From: Chitinophaga filiformis
GTDB taxonomy: Bacteria; Bacteroidota; Bacteroidia; Chitinophagales; Chitinophagaceae
DNA length: 64,000 bases
Assembly (NCBI RefSeq): GCF_021646545.1
Contig: NZ_JAKIRP010000024.1
Span: 91,245-155,244 of the forward strand
Direction of reading: 5' to 3'
The translations under genes were made by a program, and so were the position numbers. Positions 26,746-37,600 of the stretch are shown piece by piece. The notes under the pieces were generated by a model that was given only the letters and a program-made list of their open reading frames with translations, did not search any database and was not told the DNA's origin. Positions within the stretch are counted from its first letter, which is position 1. Every line of letters starts with the position of its first letter.

Positions 26746-29700
26746 ATGGGCAATTTAAAAAGCATCCAGATATTGACTCCCCTGCAGGAGGGATTATTAT
26801 TTCATGCCCTTGCTGATACAGACAGGCAGGCCTATTTCGAACAATACAGCTTTACCATGCCGGGCAGTATGGATGCGGAACGTTTCCGCAGCAGCCTGGC
26901 AACCGTGATACAACGTCATGATGCCTTAAGGCTGCGTTTTGTAGCCGATAAGGGTGTAAGGCCGGTGCAGGTAGTGATGGACGAAGTGACGCCGGAACTG
27001 AGCTGCCATGCACTGGAAACCGAAGACCAGGTAAAGGCTTTCCTGCAGGCTGACAGGGAACGGGCATTTGATATACTGGCAGATACTTTGTTCAGAACCG
27101 CCATATTACATGTAGGAAATACGTCACGGCTGGTGATCTCTTTCCATCATATCATACTGGATGGCTGGAGTTTTGCGATTGTGATGAATGAACTGATTGC
27201 CCTGTACCAGGGAAAGACGATCACAAAAGATCCGGTATCATTTACCCGGGTGACAGATTACCTGTCGCGGCAGCAGCAGGAGCAAGTAACACAATACTGG
27301 CTGGATCACCTGAATATAGAATCTGATTTTCTGACCGGTACACTGACAGAAGCCTTCATGCAGCCTTCGCTCAATATGGAGCAGGTGTCATTGCAGACAA
27401 CATTCAGCGAAGCGCTGAGTGCTCAGCTAAAGCAGGCCGCCGCTACTTTACAGGTGAGTATTAATACCATCCTGTACGGTATCTGGGGGATACTCCTGTC
27501 GCGCTATTGCCGGCAAAAGAAGGTCATTGCGGGCCTTACGGTGTCCGGCAGGGAGATAGATATTCAACATGCCAGCGATGTTGTTGGCATGTGCATCAAT
27601 ACGGTGCCGTTTGCTTTTGATACAGCCGATAACACGCCAATAGACGACTATTTCAGCAACATCTCCAGCCGCTTTATCAGCAGTCTGCCATACCAGTATT
27701 GTTCTGTTCCTGACATCAGGCGTAAGGCTGGTGTGGAGGGAGAATTGTTTGATCATGTGGTGGCGGTGGAAGACTATCCATATGATGAAGCCGGGCTGGC
27801 TGAGGGGAATATCTTTGGGTCGGAGGTGTTTGACCGTACCAATTATCCCTTGTCTGTGCACATCTCCGCAGGCAAACAATTCCTGTGGCGGATCTCTTTC
27901 AATGTAGACAGATATCCGCAGGCACTTATTCAACAGGTACTGGATCACCTGCTTGTGATAGGCGAACAGGTGGCGCAGGGTATCAGCAAGGGTAAACGGC
28001 TCTCAGACATAAAGATCTGGGGAGACGAACGTACCAGTGAGCTCATTCACAGTTTCAATAATACAGACGGATACTTCCCGGCAGATAAGACCTTGTTGTC
28101 GTTCTACTACGAGTTACTGGAGAAGCAGTCGCCGGTAAGGATTGAGGACGAAGAACATCGCCTCTCTATTGCAGACCTTGAGGCTTACAGCAATGCTGTA
28201 CAGCATGCCCTGGCGCAGGCGGGCGTAGGAAGAGGGGATACCGTAGCGATATGTTGTAAGCGCTCTGTGTGGCTGGAAGTAGCCATCATGTCCATATTGA
28301 AGCGGGCAGGTACTTATGTGCCGATAGACCTGCGGATGCCGGAAGACCGTATTGCCTTTGTACTGCAGGATGCCCAGGTAAAGATCGTGCTGGGGTGGGG
28401 CGAACCGCTGATTAACAGTGATGTTCCTTACATTGATATGGCCGCAGTGATACAGTTGCCGGTTACGGAGTATAGTCCCGTGATCATGCCACTGGTAACT
28501 GATCCTGTTTATATTATCTACACATCGGGTTCTACCGGCATGCCTAAAGGTGTGGTAGTAGAGCATAGCGCCGTGGTGAACAGGATGTACTGGATGCAGC
28601 AGGACTTTCCTTTGTCGAAAGATGATTGCATCCTGCAGAAGACAAGTATCGGTTTCGATGTGTCTGTATGGGAGTTGTTCCACTGGTTATTCTCCGGTTG
28701 TACTACCTTCTTCCTGGCGCCGGGCAAGGAAAGCGAGCCGTATGAAATAGTGCGCACCATCAAAGATCATCATGTAACGGTGACGCATTTTGTGCCTTCG
28801 ATGCTGGCCCTGTTCATGGAGACAGTGATACATGAAAGCCTGGTGGCCGACTGTGCTTCGCTACGCCTCGTGTTTGCAAGCGGGGAAGCACTGTTGTACG
28901 CGGCTATGCAACAGTTCAATGAACATATCTATCAGCATACAGGCGCTATCCTGGTGAACCTGTATGGGCCTACAGAAGCGACGGTCGACTGTACGGGCTT
29001 TACCTGTTCTCCCTGGAAGGAAGCGTACAGGTATATCCCCATCGGTAAACCGCTGCTGAATACAAGGGCTTATATCCTTGATGAACACCAGGCATTATTG
29101 CCGCCATGGATAAGCGGGGAGCTGTGTATTGCAGGAACAGGGGTAGCCAGGGGATATATCGGCAGGGAACAACTGACTGCTGAAAAGTTCCTGCCGGATC
29201 CCTTCGTGGAAAACGCACGCATGTATAAAACAGGCGACCTGGCCATGTGGAATGATGATGGAGAACTGATCTACCTGGGCAGGATAGACCAGCAGGTAAA
29301 ACTGAACGGACAGCGTATTGAACCCGGGGATATAGAGGCCAAACTCCTGTTGGTGGAAGGCATCAGGGAAGCGGTGGTGTTGCTGATGAAAAGGGATGAC
29401 GGTGCATCCTTCCTTTATGCATTTTATACGGGAGAAGAAGTACCTGCGTCCGTTATCCGGGCAACAATGACGAAGCAGTTGCCGGTTTATATGATCCCTT
29501 CGGGTTTCAAACGTATAGAAGAGATCCCCCGTTTAAACAGCGGAAAGATCAACCGTAAGCAGCTGTCTGCCCTGCTGAAAGAACAGGAAGAACGCGAGCC
29601 GGTGAGCAGACGTTTAGAGCATGACGAAACCGCTACAAAACTATTGCAGGTGTGGGCGCAGGTGATCGGTCATGAGGTAGACCCTGAAAGGGATTTCTTT

Positions 29701-32700
29701 GCCAACGGTGCGCATAGTCTGACAGCTGTGAGGATGATGTCGGCTATTAAGCGGAACTTCGGCGTACAGATCTCCTTGCCGGATATTCTGCAGCATGCTA
29801 CACTCGAGAAGCTATCGGCTTATATTAAAGCTGCCAGTCCTTCGAAGGCGGCCGCCATTACAAGTGTTGCGGCTCCGGATACACTGCCCTTAATGCCTTC
29901 TCAGGAGAGCATCTATGTGTTGGATAGCCTGTCGGATATTGGCTTCAGCTACTATGTACCTGCCCTCATAAAACTGGATCAGAAACCGGAAGAACAGCGA
30001 TTGTTGCTGGCAGTAGCGCAATTGCTGGAAAGGTATTCTGTGCTTCGTACCAGGTTCATTGAAAAAGACGAACAGGTGCTGCAGCAGATACTACCCGTGA
30101 AAGAAGTGTATGATGCTTTTATACGCACAGGCAGTATCAGGGCGATCGCTTTACCTAAAGTATCTCCCGTACAGGCATTCAATGCGCAAAGGGAAGTGAT
30201 AGACATCGGTCAGGCTCCCTTGTTCAGGTTGTACCTGTTGCAGCACAATAACGCTTTCTATCTCCTGCTGGATGCACACCATCTTATCACGGACGAATTG
30301 TCCAATACCATTTTCGTAGCAGACCTGATGCGGTTGTACAGACAGGAGCCGGTGCAGCCTCCCGTGTTGCAGTATCACGATGTGGCGATGTGGTATCATA
30401 GTACCTATCTGAAAGGCGAACTGTATCAGAAGGACAAAACATGGTGGAGCAGATACCTGGAGGTGATACCTCCAATGCCATCCCTGCCTGCCGCTAAAGC
30501 GCAGGATGGTTCGCCTTTTGAAGGAACCGTGTTCCGCCCCGTATTGCCGCCTGGCGTTGTGCAACGGATCAGGGCTTTATCTGCGAAACTGGGTGTAACG
30601 GATTTTACATTGATCTTCTCCGCTTTTCATATTGTATTGTCGGGGTATACGGAAGACAATCGTCTGCTGTGCGGATTGCCCTTCTCCAACAGGATGACAG
30701 ATGAGATGCAGGATGTGACCGGTTTTATGGTGAGCACACTGCCATTTTATGCAAAGCTGGACCCGGCAGCATCCTTCGGTGAATATGTGCATGCTACCGG
30801 TGTAGGACTGGCGCAGGTAATGGAACATTCCTGGTATCCGCCGGCACATATACTGCGCGACAAGCAGCTGTCAAGATATGGTAGTAAACACCCTTTAATC
30901 AATATCCTCTTTAACTACGTCGTAGCCGCAGAGGGAAGTTCCGCCCGCGAAGGATTGGACCCTGCAGCAGAATCGGGTGCACGCTTTGACCTGAGCATCG
31001 AGATAACAGAGGTGGACAATACATTCACACTCTCCTTTATTCATGCAACTCACCTGGTGGACGCCGCATTGCCGGTACAGCTGTATAATGCGTTCTGTAC
31101 CCTGTTGCAGGCGAGTCCGATGTTGCAGGACCTGACTATTGCCGACCTGCAGGCACTGACGCCTCCAATGGGTGTAGATACAGCGGGTGTGACTTATGCG
31201 CCGCCCGCCGTGGTACAGGTGCCGGCAGATGTGGAAGAGAAGGTGGCAGACCTGTTCAGGGAGATGCTGCAATTAAAGACAGTGTCACCGGAGGATGACT
31301 TCTTCCTGTCCGGCGGACAGAGCCTGCTCGCAATTAAACTCGTAAGCAGGATCAGGGAGCAGTTCAATATCCCCATCAGCTTATTCGATGTGTTCAAATA
31401 TCCCCGCCTGTATGATCTGGCCATGTATGTGGCTTCACAGCAGCACAGGGCCACCTATATTATCCCGCATGTAGGGGAACAGGCTTTCTATAGTGTATCG
31501 CCCTTACAGCGGCGCTTATGGTTCCTGCAGCAGCGGGAGCCGGAGAACATCTCCTACAACATGACGACGGCATTCAAAGTATCAACGTCGCTGAAAAGAG
31601 ATATGCTGGAAGCTGCTTTTGAAGCGCTTGTACAGCGGCATGACCAGTTAAGGGCCGCGTTTGTGTTACAGGAGAATGGGCCGGTGGTACAGCTGAGCGA
31701 ACTACCTGAATCATTTGCATACCTGACCTTCCTGCAGGGAGAAAGATCTGTTGAAGAGATCATGGACCTGGCGAAGGTGTTCAGCAATACGCCTTTCAAA
31801 CTGGACCAGGCGCCATTGTTCCGGGTGCTGATCATGGAAAATGACAGTCGGCATTTTTACCTGGTGATCAACCTGCATCATATCATTGCGGATGGCTGGT
31901 CTATAGGTGTACTGCTGTCAGACCTGTTAAACATTTACGAGGCGAAAGTGGCTGGAACGGCTGCTTCCCTGGCGCCAATGCCGTTACGTTATGTAGATAT
32001 CGCACAATGGATGGCGGGGCAGTCGCAGGCTGTGATGGAAAGCGCAGCCGCCTATTGGCTGAAGAAGATCAGTTCCGGTATTGAGCATTCGGTATTCCCT
32101 TACAAGACGTCTGATGATGAGGTAGAAGGGATCACTCTGCATCATGTGCTTCCGGAAACGCTTTCGCAGAAGGTGTTGCAACTGGCCAGAAGGCGGCAGG
32201 TAACAGACTTCCAGTTGCTTCTGTTCAGCTTTGCTATGTTACAGGCAAGACTGTCGGGTACCGGTCATTTTGTGATAGGCAGTTCTGTATCCGGAAGAAC
32301 AAATACCAGCATGGAGCCAGTGGTAGGGTTCTTTGTGAACATGCTGCCGGTGGTAGTAAACGTGGACAGGCAGGCGACTGTCAGGAAAGCACTGCAGGAC
32401 TTTGCTTCGGGCATCCGGCAGGATATGCATCATATGGATATCTCCTTTGACGAACTGTCTGCACTGGTGAAAAAGGAAAGTGGGATACAGTTGTCTGAAT
32501 ACATCAACACCCGCTTCGTATATAATGACTTCGGCACGCAGGAGCATCAGCGGAGCAGTATCGAAGCAGAGGAGATCGAGGTGGTGATGGAAGGTAGCAA
32601 GTTTGACCTCAGTTTTACCGTGCAGCCATACAGGAATAGTTTTTCGCTCAACGTAGAATATAAAGCAGGTAAGTATACCAGGGCGGTGATCATTTCCTAC

Positions 32701-32844
32701 GTAAAACAATGGGAACAACTGCTGGAACAGCTTTGTGAACAGGAAGAGGTGTCCGTTGAAACGCTGCTAACCCATCACTGGGATGATACAGCGGTGAAGC
32801 TCAAAACGAAGTCGCATGAATTACTAAAAAGCATGAAAAAGTGA
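26746..32844 (+). CDS. NRPS, C-A(Ser)-PCP-C-PCP-C with an A-less module
   Basis: In this 2032-residue protein the first C domain (about 10-440; LTPLQEGLLFH, FHHIILDGWS) looks like a DCL domain and accepts the D-Asn chain. The A domain (about 455-950; YTSGSTGMPKG, FDVSVWE near 636, NLYGPTEATVD) has the pocket D-V-W-H-F-S-L-V-D-K, a clear Ser code. PCP Ser lies in GAHSLTA (about 990). A second C domain (about 1048-1480) has HHLITDELS, with Glu in place of the motif Gly. It is followed directly by a PCP (GGQSLLA near 1522) with no room for an A domain. A third, canonical C (about 1584-2020; LHHIIADGWS) ends the protein. The lone C-PCP must be loaded in trans, pass the chain on without extension, or modify the Ser. 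Confidence 0.9.
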   Translation: MGNLKSIQILTPLQEGLLFHALADTDRQAYFEQYSFTMPGSMDAERFRSSLATVIQRHDALRLRFVADKGVRPVQVVMDEVTPELSCHALETEDQVKAFLQADRERAFDILADTLFRTAILHVGNTSRLVISFHHIILDGWSFAIVMNELIALYQGKTITKDPVSFTRVTDYLSRQQQEQVTQYWLDHLNIESDFLTGTLTEAFMQPSLNMEQVSLQTTFSEALSAQLKQAAATLQVSINTILYGIWGILLSRYCRQKKVIAGLTVSGREIDIQHASDVVGMCINTVPFAFDTADNTPIDDYFSNISSRFISSLPYQYCSVPDIRRKAGVEGELFDHVVAVEDYPYDEAGLAEGNIFGSEVFDRTNYPLSVHISAGKQFLWRISFNVDRYPQALIQQVLDHLLVIGEQVAQGISKGKRLSDIKIWGDERTSELIHSFNNTDGYFPADKTLLSFYYELLEKQSPVRIEDEEHRLSIADLEAYSNAVQHALAQAGVGRGDTVAICCKRSVWLEVAIMSILKRAGTYVPIDLRMPEDRIAFVLQDAQVKIVLGWGEPLINSDVPYIDMAAVIQLPVTEYSPVIMPLVTDPVYIIYTSGSTGMPKGVVVEHSAVVNRMYWMQQDFPLSKDDCILQKTSIGFDVSVWELFHWLFSGCTTFFLAPGKESEPYEIVRTIKDHHVTVTHFVPSMLALFMETVIHESLVADCASLRLVFASGEALLYAAMQQFNEHIYQHTGAILVNLYGPTEATVDCTGFTCSPWKEAYRYIPIGKPLLNTRAYILDEHQALLPPWISGELCIAGTGVARGYIGREQLTAEKFLPDPFVENARMYKTGDLAMWNDDGELIYLGRIDQQVKLNGQRIEPGDIEAKLLLVEGIREAVVLLMKRDDGASFLYAFYTGEEVPASVIRATMTKQLPVYMIPSGFKRIEEIPRLNSGKINRKQLSALLKEQEEREPVSRRLEHDETATKLLQVWAQVIGHEVDPERDFFANGAHSLTAVRMMSAIKRNFGVQISLPDILQHATLEKLSAYIKAASPSKAAAITSVAAPDTLPLMPSQESIYVLDSLSDIGFSYYVPALIKLDQKPEEQRLLLAVAQLLERYSVLRTRFIEKDEQVLQQILPVKEVYDAFIRTGSIRAIALPKVSPVQAFNAQREVIDIGQAPLFRLYLLQHNNAFYLLLDAHHLITDELSNTIFVADLMRLYRQEPVQPPVLQYHDVAMWYHSTYLKGELYQKDKTWWSRYLEVIPPMPSLPAAKAQDGSPFEGTVFRPVLPPGVVQRIRALSAKLGVTDFTLIFSAFHIVLSGYTEDNRLLCGLPFSNRMTDEMQDVTGFMVSTLPFYAKLDPAASFGEYVHATGVGLAQVMEHSWYPPAHILRDKQLSRYGSKHPLINILFNYVVAAEGSSAREGLDPAAESGARFDLSIEITEVDNTFTLSFIHATHLVDAALPVQLYNAFCTLLQASPMLQDLTIADLQALTPPMGVDTAGVTYAPPAVVQVPADVEEKVADLFREMLQLKTVSPEDDFFLSGGQSLLAIKLVSRIREQFNIPISLFDVFKYPRLYDLAMYVASQQHRATYIIPHVGEQAFYSVSPLQRRLWFLQQREPENISYNMTTAFKVSTSLKRDMLEAAFEALVQRHDQLRAAFVLQENGPVVQLSELPESFAYLTFLQGERSVEEIMDLAKVFSNTPFKLDQAPLFRVLIMENDSRHFYLVINLHHIIADGWSIGVLLSDLLNIYEAKVAGTAASLAPMPLRYVDIAQWMAGQSQAVMESAAAYWLKKISSGIEHSVFPYKTSDDEVEGITLHHVLPETLSQKVLQLARRRQVTDFQLLLFSFAMLQARLSGTGHFVIGSSVSGRTNTSMEPVVGFFVNMLPVVVNVDRQATVRKALQDFASGIRQDMHHMDISFDELSALVKKESGIQLSEYINTRFVYNDFGTQEHQRSSIEAEEIEVVMEGSKFDLSFTVQPYRNSFSLNVEYKAGKYTRAVIISYVKQWEQLLEQLCEQEEVSVETLLTHHWDDTAVKLKTKSHELLKSMKK

Positions 32845-32846
32845 AT

Positions 32847-34661
32847 ATGAAAAACCAGGATATTTTGCAGTCATTGAAGCGGGCCATAGCCCGTCCTGTT
32901 CAGCAAAGGCAGGTACGTGAGGAGATTGTACGCGGTAATGAGCGCGGTACGCCTTATGTAGTGCTGAGTGCCGGTAGTGAGGACCTGCAACTGAAAGAAT
33001 GGCTGCAGACGAATAAGGCACAAGTGGATAAGCTATATAAAGAGTATGGCGCTATTCTTTTCCGTGGATTTACCATCGGTGATGAAGATGCTTTTCAGCA
33101 GATCTGCCAGTCATATGCAACCCGTTTGCTGGATTATGCGGAGCCATCTACGCCGCGTACCAAGGTGGGAGATAAAGTGTACACATCGACGGAATATCCG
33201 AAGGAAAGATCGATCCCCTTCCATAATGAGCATTCTTATACAAACACCTGGCCTGGCAAGATATGGTTCTATTGCAAGGAAAATGCAGCAACAGGAGGAG
33301 AGACGCCTATCGCTGATTCTGCGCTGGTGTATAAGCTGATGCCTGCTGCTGTAAGAGAAAAATTCGAAAGTTCCGGTGTGCGTTATGTGCGCACTTTTCA
33401 TAAGGACATAGACCTCAGCTGGCAGAAGGTGTTTGGTACAGAAGACAGGGAGGAGGTAAAGCAATATTGTGAGAAAAGAGGAATGAGTTTTCAATGGAAA
33501 GACAACGACGTATTACAGACCAGCTATACCGCACAGGCAACAGCGGTACATCCGGTAACAGGCGAGAAGGTCTGGTTTAACCAGGCGCACCTGTTTAACC
33601 TGATGAACCTCGATGAGGATACACGTTCTTCCCTGGTGAGTTTATTAGGCGAAGCGAATGTACCGAGGAACAGTTTCCTCGGAGATGGCACCGCTTTGAG
33701 CCGCGAAGATTTTGACAGTATCATGGCCGCATATGAACAGGCGGCCATTGTATTCCCCTGGAAAAACGGGGATGTGCTGTTGTTGGACAATATGCGCTTT
33801 GCGCATAGCAGGAAGCCTTTTACCGGCAACCGAAAGGTGCTGGTGGCCATGTCTGATCCTATTGAGGGAACATCGAATGTGGTGGCGAATACGCGCCGTA
33901 ATACCGCTGCTTTCTTCAGTAAGAAAGAACGTCCGCAGACGGTTCCCTGGTTGCGCTACCGGCTGGCAGCACTGTATCGTATACTGGCGATGGAGAAACT
34001 GGATGAAGGCATCAGCGGACATATTTCCATGAAGGTGCCCGGCAGGGAAGACGCTTTCTGGGTAAACCCCTTCGGGCTTTTCTTTGAGGAAGTTACTCCC
34101 GATAACCTGATCACGGTAGATGGAAAGGGCAATGTACTGGAAGGCGATTACCCGGTGAATGTAGCCGGCTTCTGCATCCATGCAGCCCTGCACCAGGGGC
34201 GGCCAGATACGCATTGCATTGTGCATACACATTCGCCTCATGCTACCTTATATGCGTCCCTCGGCCGGCAGATACAGCCGGTGAACCAGACCAGCTGTAT
34301 GTTCTTTGAAGACCATGCATTATATGAGGAATATAATGGTCCGGTGTTGTCGCTTGCTGAAGGGCAGCAACTGGTGAAAGCTGCCGGCAATAATCATACA
34401 CTGTTGTTGCGTAACCATGGTACGCTCACTATGGCAGCAGAACTGGAAACGGCCGCCATCCTGATGATTGCGGCGGAGCAGTCATGTGAGGCCAACCTGA
34501 TGGCCATGCAGGCCGGTACCGTCAAACTCGTAGATCCGGAGGTAGCCCGGCTTACCCGGCAGTGGATCGCTAATCCACTGGGCCTGCAGATAGAATTTGA
34601 TGCTTACATGCGGAAGGCAGAACGTTTTTACCCCGACCTGATCCAATATAAACCGCTTTAA
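32847..34661 (+). CDS. fusion of TauD/SyrP-like dioxygenase and class II aldolase/adducin domain
   Basis: I chose ATG 32847; a GTG at 32841 overlaps the preceding stop. The 604-residue protein is bifunctional. Residues 1 to about 340 are a SyrP-like Fe(II)/2-oxoglutarate dioxygenase with His126-Asn-Glu128 (FHNEHSY) and distal His near 319 (RFAHSRKPF). Residues from about 372 onward are a class II aldolase/adducin domain with EGISGHISM, zinc ligands His460 and His462 (VHTHSPHATL) and His524 (RNHGTLTM). Both halves keep their metal ligands. The gene sits 2 bp after the NRPS with the A-less module and 16 bp before the NRPS starting with an Asp-selecting A domain. Hydroxylation of carrier-bound Asp followed by aldol cleavage is a possible role. 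A simple hydroxylase with an inert partner domain is the alternative. Confidence 0.88.
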   Translation: MKNQDILQSLKRAIARPVQQRQVREEIVRGNERGTPYVVLSAGSEDLQLKEWLQTNKAQVDKLYKEYGAILFRGFTIGDEDAFQQICQSYATRLLDYAEPSTPRTKVGDKVYTSTEYPKERSIPFHNEHSYTNTWPGKIWFYCKENAATGGETPIADSALVYKLMPAAVREKFESSGVRYVRTFHKDIDLSWQKVFGTEDREEVKQYCEKRGMSFQWKDNDVLQTSYTAQATAVHPVTGEKVWFNQAHLFNLMNLDEDTRSSLVSLLGEANVPRNSFLGDGTALSREDFDSIMAAYEQAAIVFPWKNGDVLLLDNMRFAHSRKPFTGNRKVLVAMSDPIEGTSNVVANTRRNTAAFFSKKERPQTVPWLRYRLAALYRILAMEKLDEGISGHISMKVPGREDAFWVNPFGLFFEEVTPDNLITVDGKGNVLEGDYPVNVAGFCIHAALHQGRPDTHCIVHTHSPHATLYASLGRQIQPVNQTSCMFFEDHALYEEYNGPVLSLAEGQQLVKAAGNNHTLLLRNHGTLTMAAELETAAILMIAAEQSCEANLMAMQAGTVKLVDPEVARLTRQWIANPLGLQIEFDAYMRKAERFYPDLIQYKPL

Positions 34662-34677
34662 TAAACTGACAGATACA

Positions 34678-37600
34678 ATGAACACCGCGTTTGCTTACCG
34701 GCTATCTTCCCAGCAACAATCGCTGCTTCTCTCAAAGAATGATCTTTTTTACAACAAGCTGGTTTTCTCATTGCCAGGGCGTTTTACGCTGAAAGATGTG
34801 GAGCTGGCTGTTGTACAGTTGCTGGACTGTTATGAAGCGTTCAAACTGTCTGTTTATGAAAGTGAGCAGGGAGAATGGTTGCAGTGCGCAGGCCAGGAAG
34901 TAACCATCTCTTTCTCCGGAGGAAGGTCATTGCCGGGAGAGATGGGGCGTGTCAGCATTGGAGATCCGGTTGTACGTGTCTTCCTGCAGCAGGACAACAA
35001 TGAAATAACCGTGACGATGCTGGTCAATCCACTGGTAGCGGATATCAGCAGTCTGTATGTTATACAGCAGCAGCTTATCGAAGTGTTGGATAAGGGCAGT
35101 ACACCCGAAGAAGAAATAGGTTATCTGCAATATGCGGAATGGCAGCATCAGCTGCAGGAGAGTGAAGACCTGACGGAGGCCTCTGCCTTCTGGAATGCAC
35201 AGTATAAAGGAGTACAGCCGGTATTGCGTAATGAATTGAATTATACCGGTCAGGAGCAGGACATTGCAACAAGTATTGTCGCATTGCCGGCTGAGCTGAG
35301 CGAACATATAGAAGATGAAGAAAGTATCTTCTTTGCCGGCTTCCTCGACATGTTGCACCTGCTGACAGACAGTGAATCGTATACTGTCGGGGTGGAATGC
35401 CATGGAAGGGAGTTTGACGAACTGAAAGATACCGTGGGATTATTGAGTAAGGTATTACCCTGTACCTGCAGTCGCCCGGAAGTAGCGGCCGACATCCTTC
35501 ACAATATGAAGGCATTCCAGTTTTATCATGCTGCACAGCAGGTGTTTGACTACCAGTTTGCTTACCTGTCGCTGAATAGTACCGCTGAAGGTCTGCAATG
35601 GCTGCAGGGCAGAAAGCTGAAATGCCAGGTTGTTAATGACGATGTTGGGATAAGGCTCATATTCCTTTATCATCCGGGCTATTTCAGGATAGAAGATATC
35701 CGCCAGATGCAGGAGTTGTATATCGCACTGTTAGCCCAGCGTACGGAAAAAGGGAACCAGCTGAACCAGTTCCGTACATCATTTGCGGAGAAAGTGTGCA
35801 GGGCGGCTGTCAAAACTGAAAGCAGGTTTGTGCATGTCGTTGAGGCATGTAAAGCTGTGGCAATAAAATTTCCCGGTCATACTGCAGTGCGTAGTCTTTC
35901 GGGAAGTCTCACCTACAAGGAACTGGACGATTATTCAGATAAAGCGGCTGCTCTGCTGACCGACCACTATGGCGTTGCCGCCGGTGATTTTGTTGGTGTG
36001 ATGATGCCGGAGGATCACTGGTTGCCGGTAGCCTTACTGGCTATCATGAAAACAGGGGCTGCGCACGTGCCGATAGACGCAGGCAATCCGCCCGCCAGGA
36101 TCCAGCAGATCCTGTCAGACGCATCATTGCGTTGCCTGCTTATCAATGAAGAACAACCTGATTATCATATACAGACCATCCGGTTTAAGAAGCTCTGGAA
36201 ACAGCAGGACCTGTCGTTTGTACAGCCTTCATTCACCGGTAATGAGACGGCCTGCATGATCTATACATCCGGTACTACCGGTGCGCCCAAGGGGGTGATG
36301 GTAAGCGGTAACAACCTGCTGAATTACACCGATTGGTTGCGGCAGACGTTTCAGTTAACGCAGCATGACCAGAGTATCCTGCAGGCTTCTTATGCCTATG
36401 ACCTGGGTTATACCAGTCTCTGGGGATGCCTGAGCACGGGTGCGACTGTACATATCATTCCTGCGGAGAAAAGACAGGATGCGGACTGGATGATCTCTTA
36501 TATCAAGGAGCAGCAGATCACTTTCCTGAAACTGACACCTTCTATCTGTTATCTGCTATTACAGGCGGAAGATGCAGCGGCCCTGAGCGATTCCTCCCTG
36601 CGCCTGGTATTTTCAGGCGGGGAGAAAATTGATATAGCCGGTATACAACGGTTTGCAGCGATCAAACCGGAGATACAGTTTGTTAATCATTATGGCCCTA
36701 CGGAAACCACTATTGGCACTTTATATCAGCCGGTCAGCCTGCCTGATTTTGCAGCTAAACCCGTGATAGGAAAACCGATCAGTGGTAATGAAGTATTTAT
36801 TGTCAATGAGGCAGGAGCCTTTTGTGTGCCGGGCGAAAAGGGAGAGATACTGATAGCCGGTAAAGGATTGACGAAAGGATATTATAACCGGGACGCCCTG
36901 AACAGCGAAAAGTTCAGGGAGATCGTACTGAATGGCAGGAGGGTACGGGTATATCATTCCGGCGATGTTGGATACTGGATGGGAGATGGCACTGTTTTCC
37001 TGGAAGGAAGAAAAGACAACCAGGTAAAGATCCACGGGCATAGGGTAGAGTTGGGAGAGATCAGGAAGGCATTACAACTCCCGGGAGTGACGGAAGTATT
37101 CCTCCGCCTGATACCATCTCACTCGTTTGGGGAAGAGCTGGTCTGTTATTACCTGGCGGATCTTGAGATAGATCACCCGGCCTGGCGTAAGGAGCTGTTG
37201 AAGGTATTGCCTGAATACATGATCCCGGCCTTCTTTATCCGGCTGGATAAGCTGCCTGTTACGGCCAATGGTAAGGTGGATGAGAGCAGGTTCCCTGATC
37301 CGTACCAGTACCTGGATAAGCCGCCGGCTGCTGACAGTCAGCTGAGTGAGGCGGAAAGTATCATCGCGGGCATCTGGGCTGAGGTATTAGGTCTGCATAT
37401 ACACGCAGACAGCGATTTCTTTGCCTCAGGGGGAGATTCCATCAAGGCGATACAGATAGTGGCTAAATTGAACAGAAAGGGCCTGAACTGCCAGTTGCCC
37501 GATATATTCAATTATACCACCGTAAGCGCACTGGCAGCCCGCTTACGGCCCGAAAAACCGGTTGCCAGCCGTTACCGTCTTTTACCCATGCAGGAAGCCA

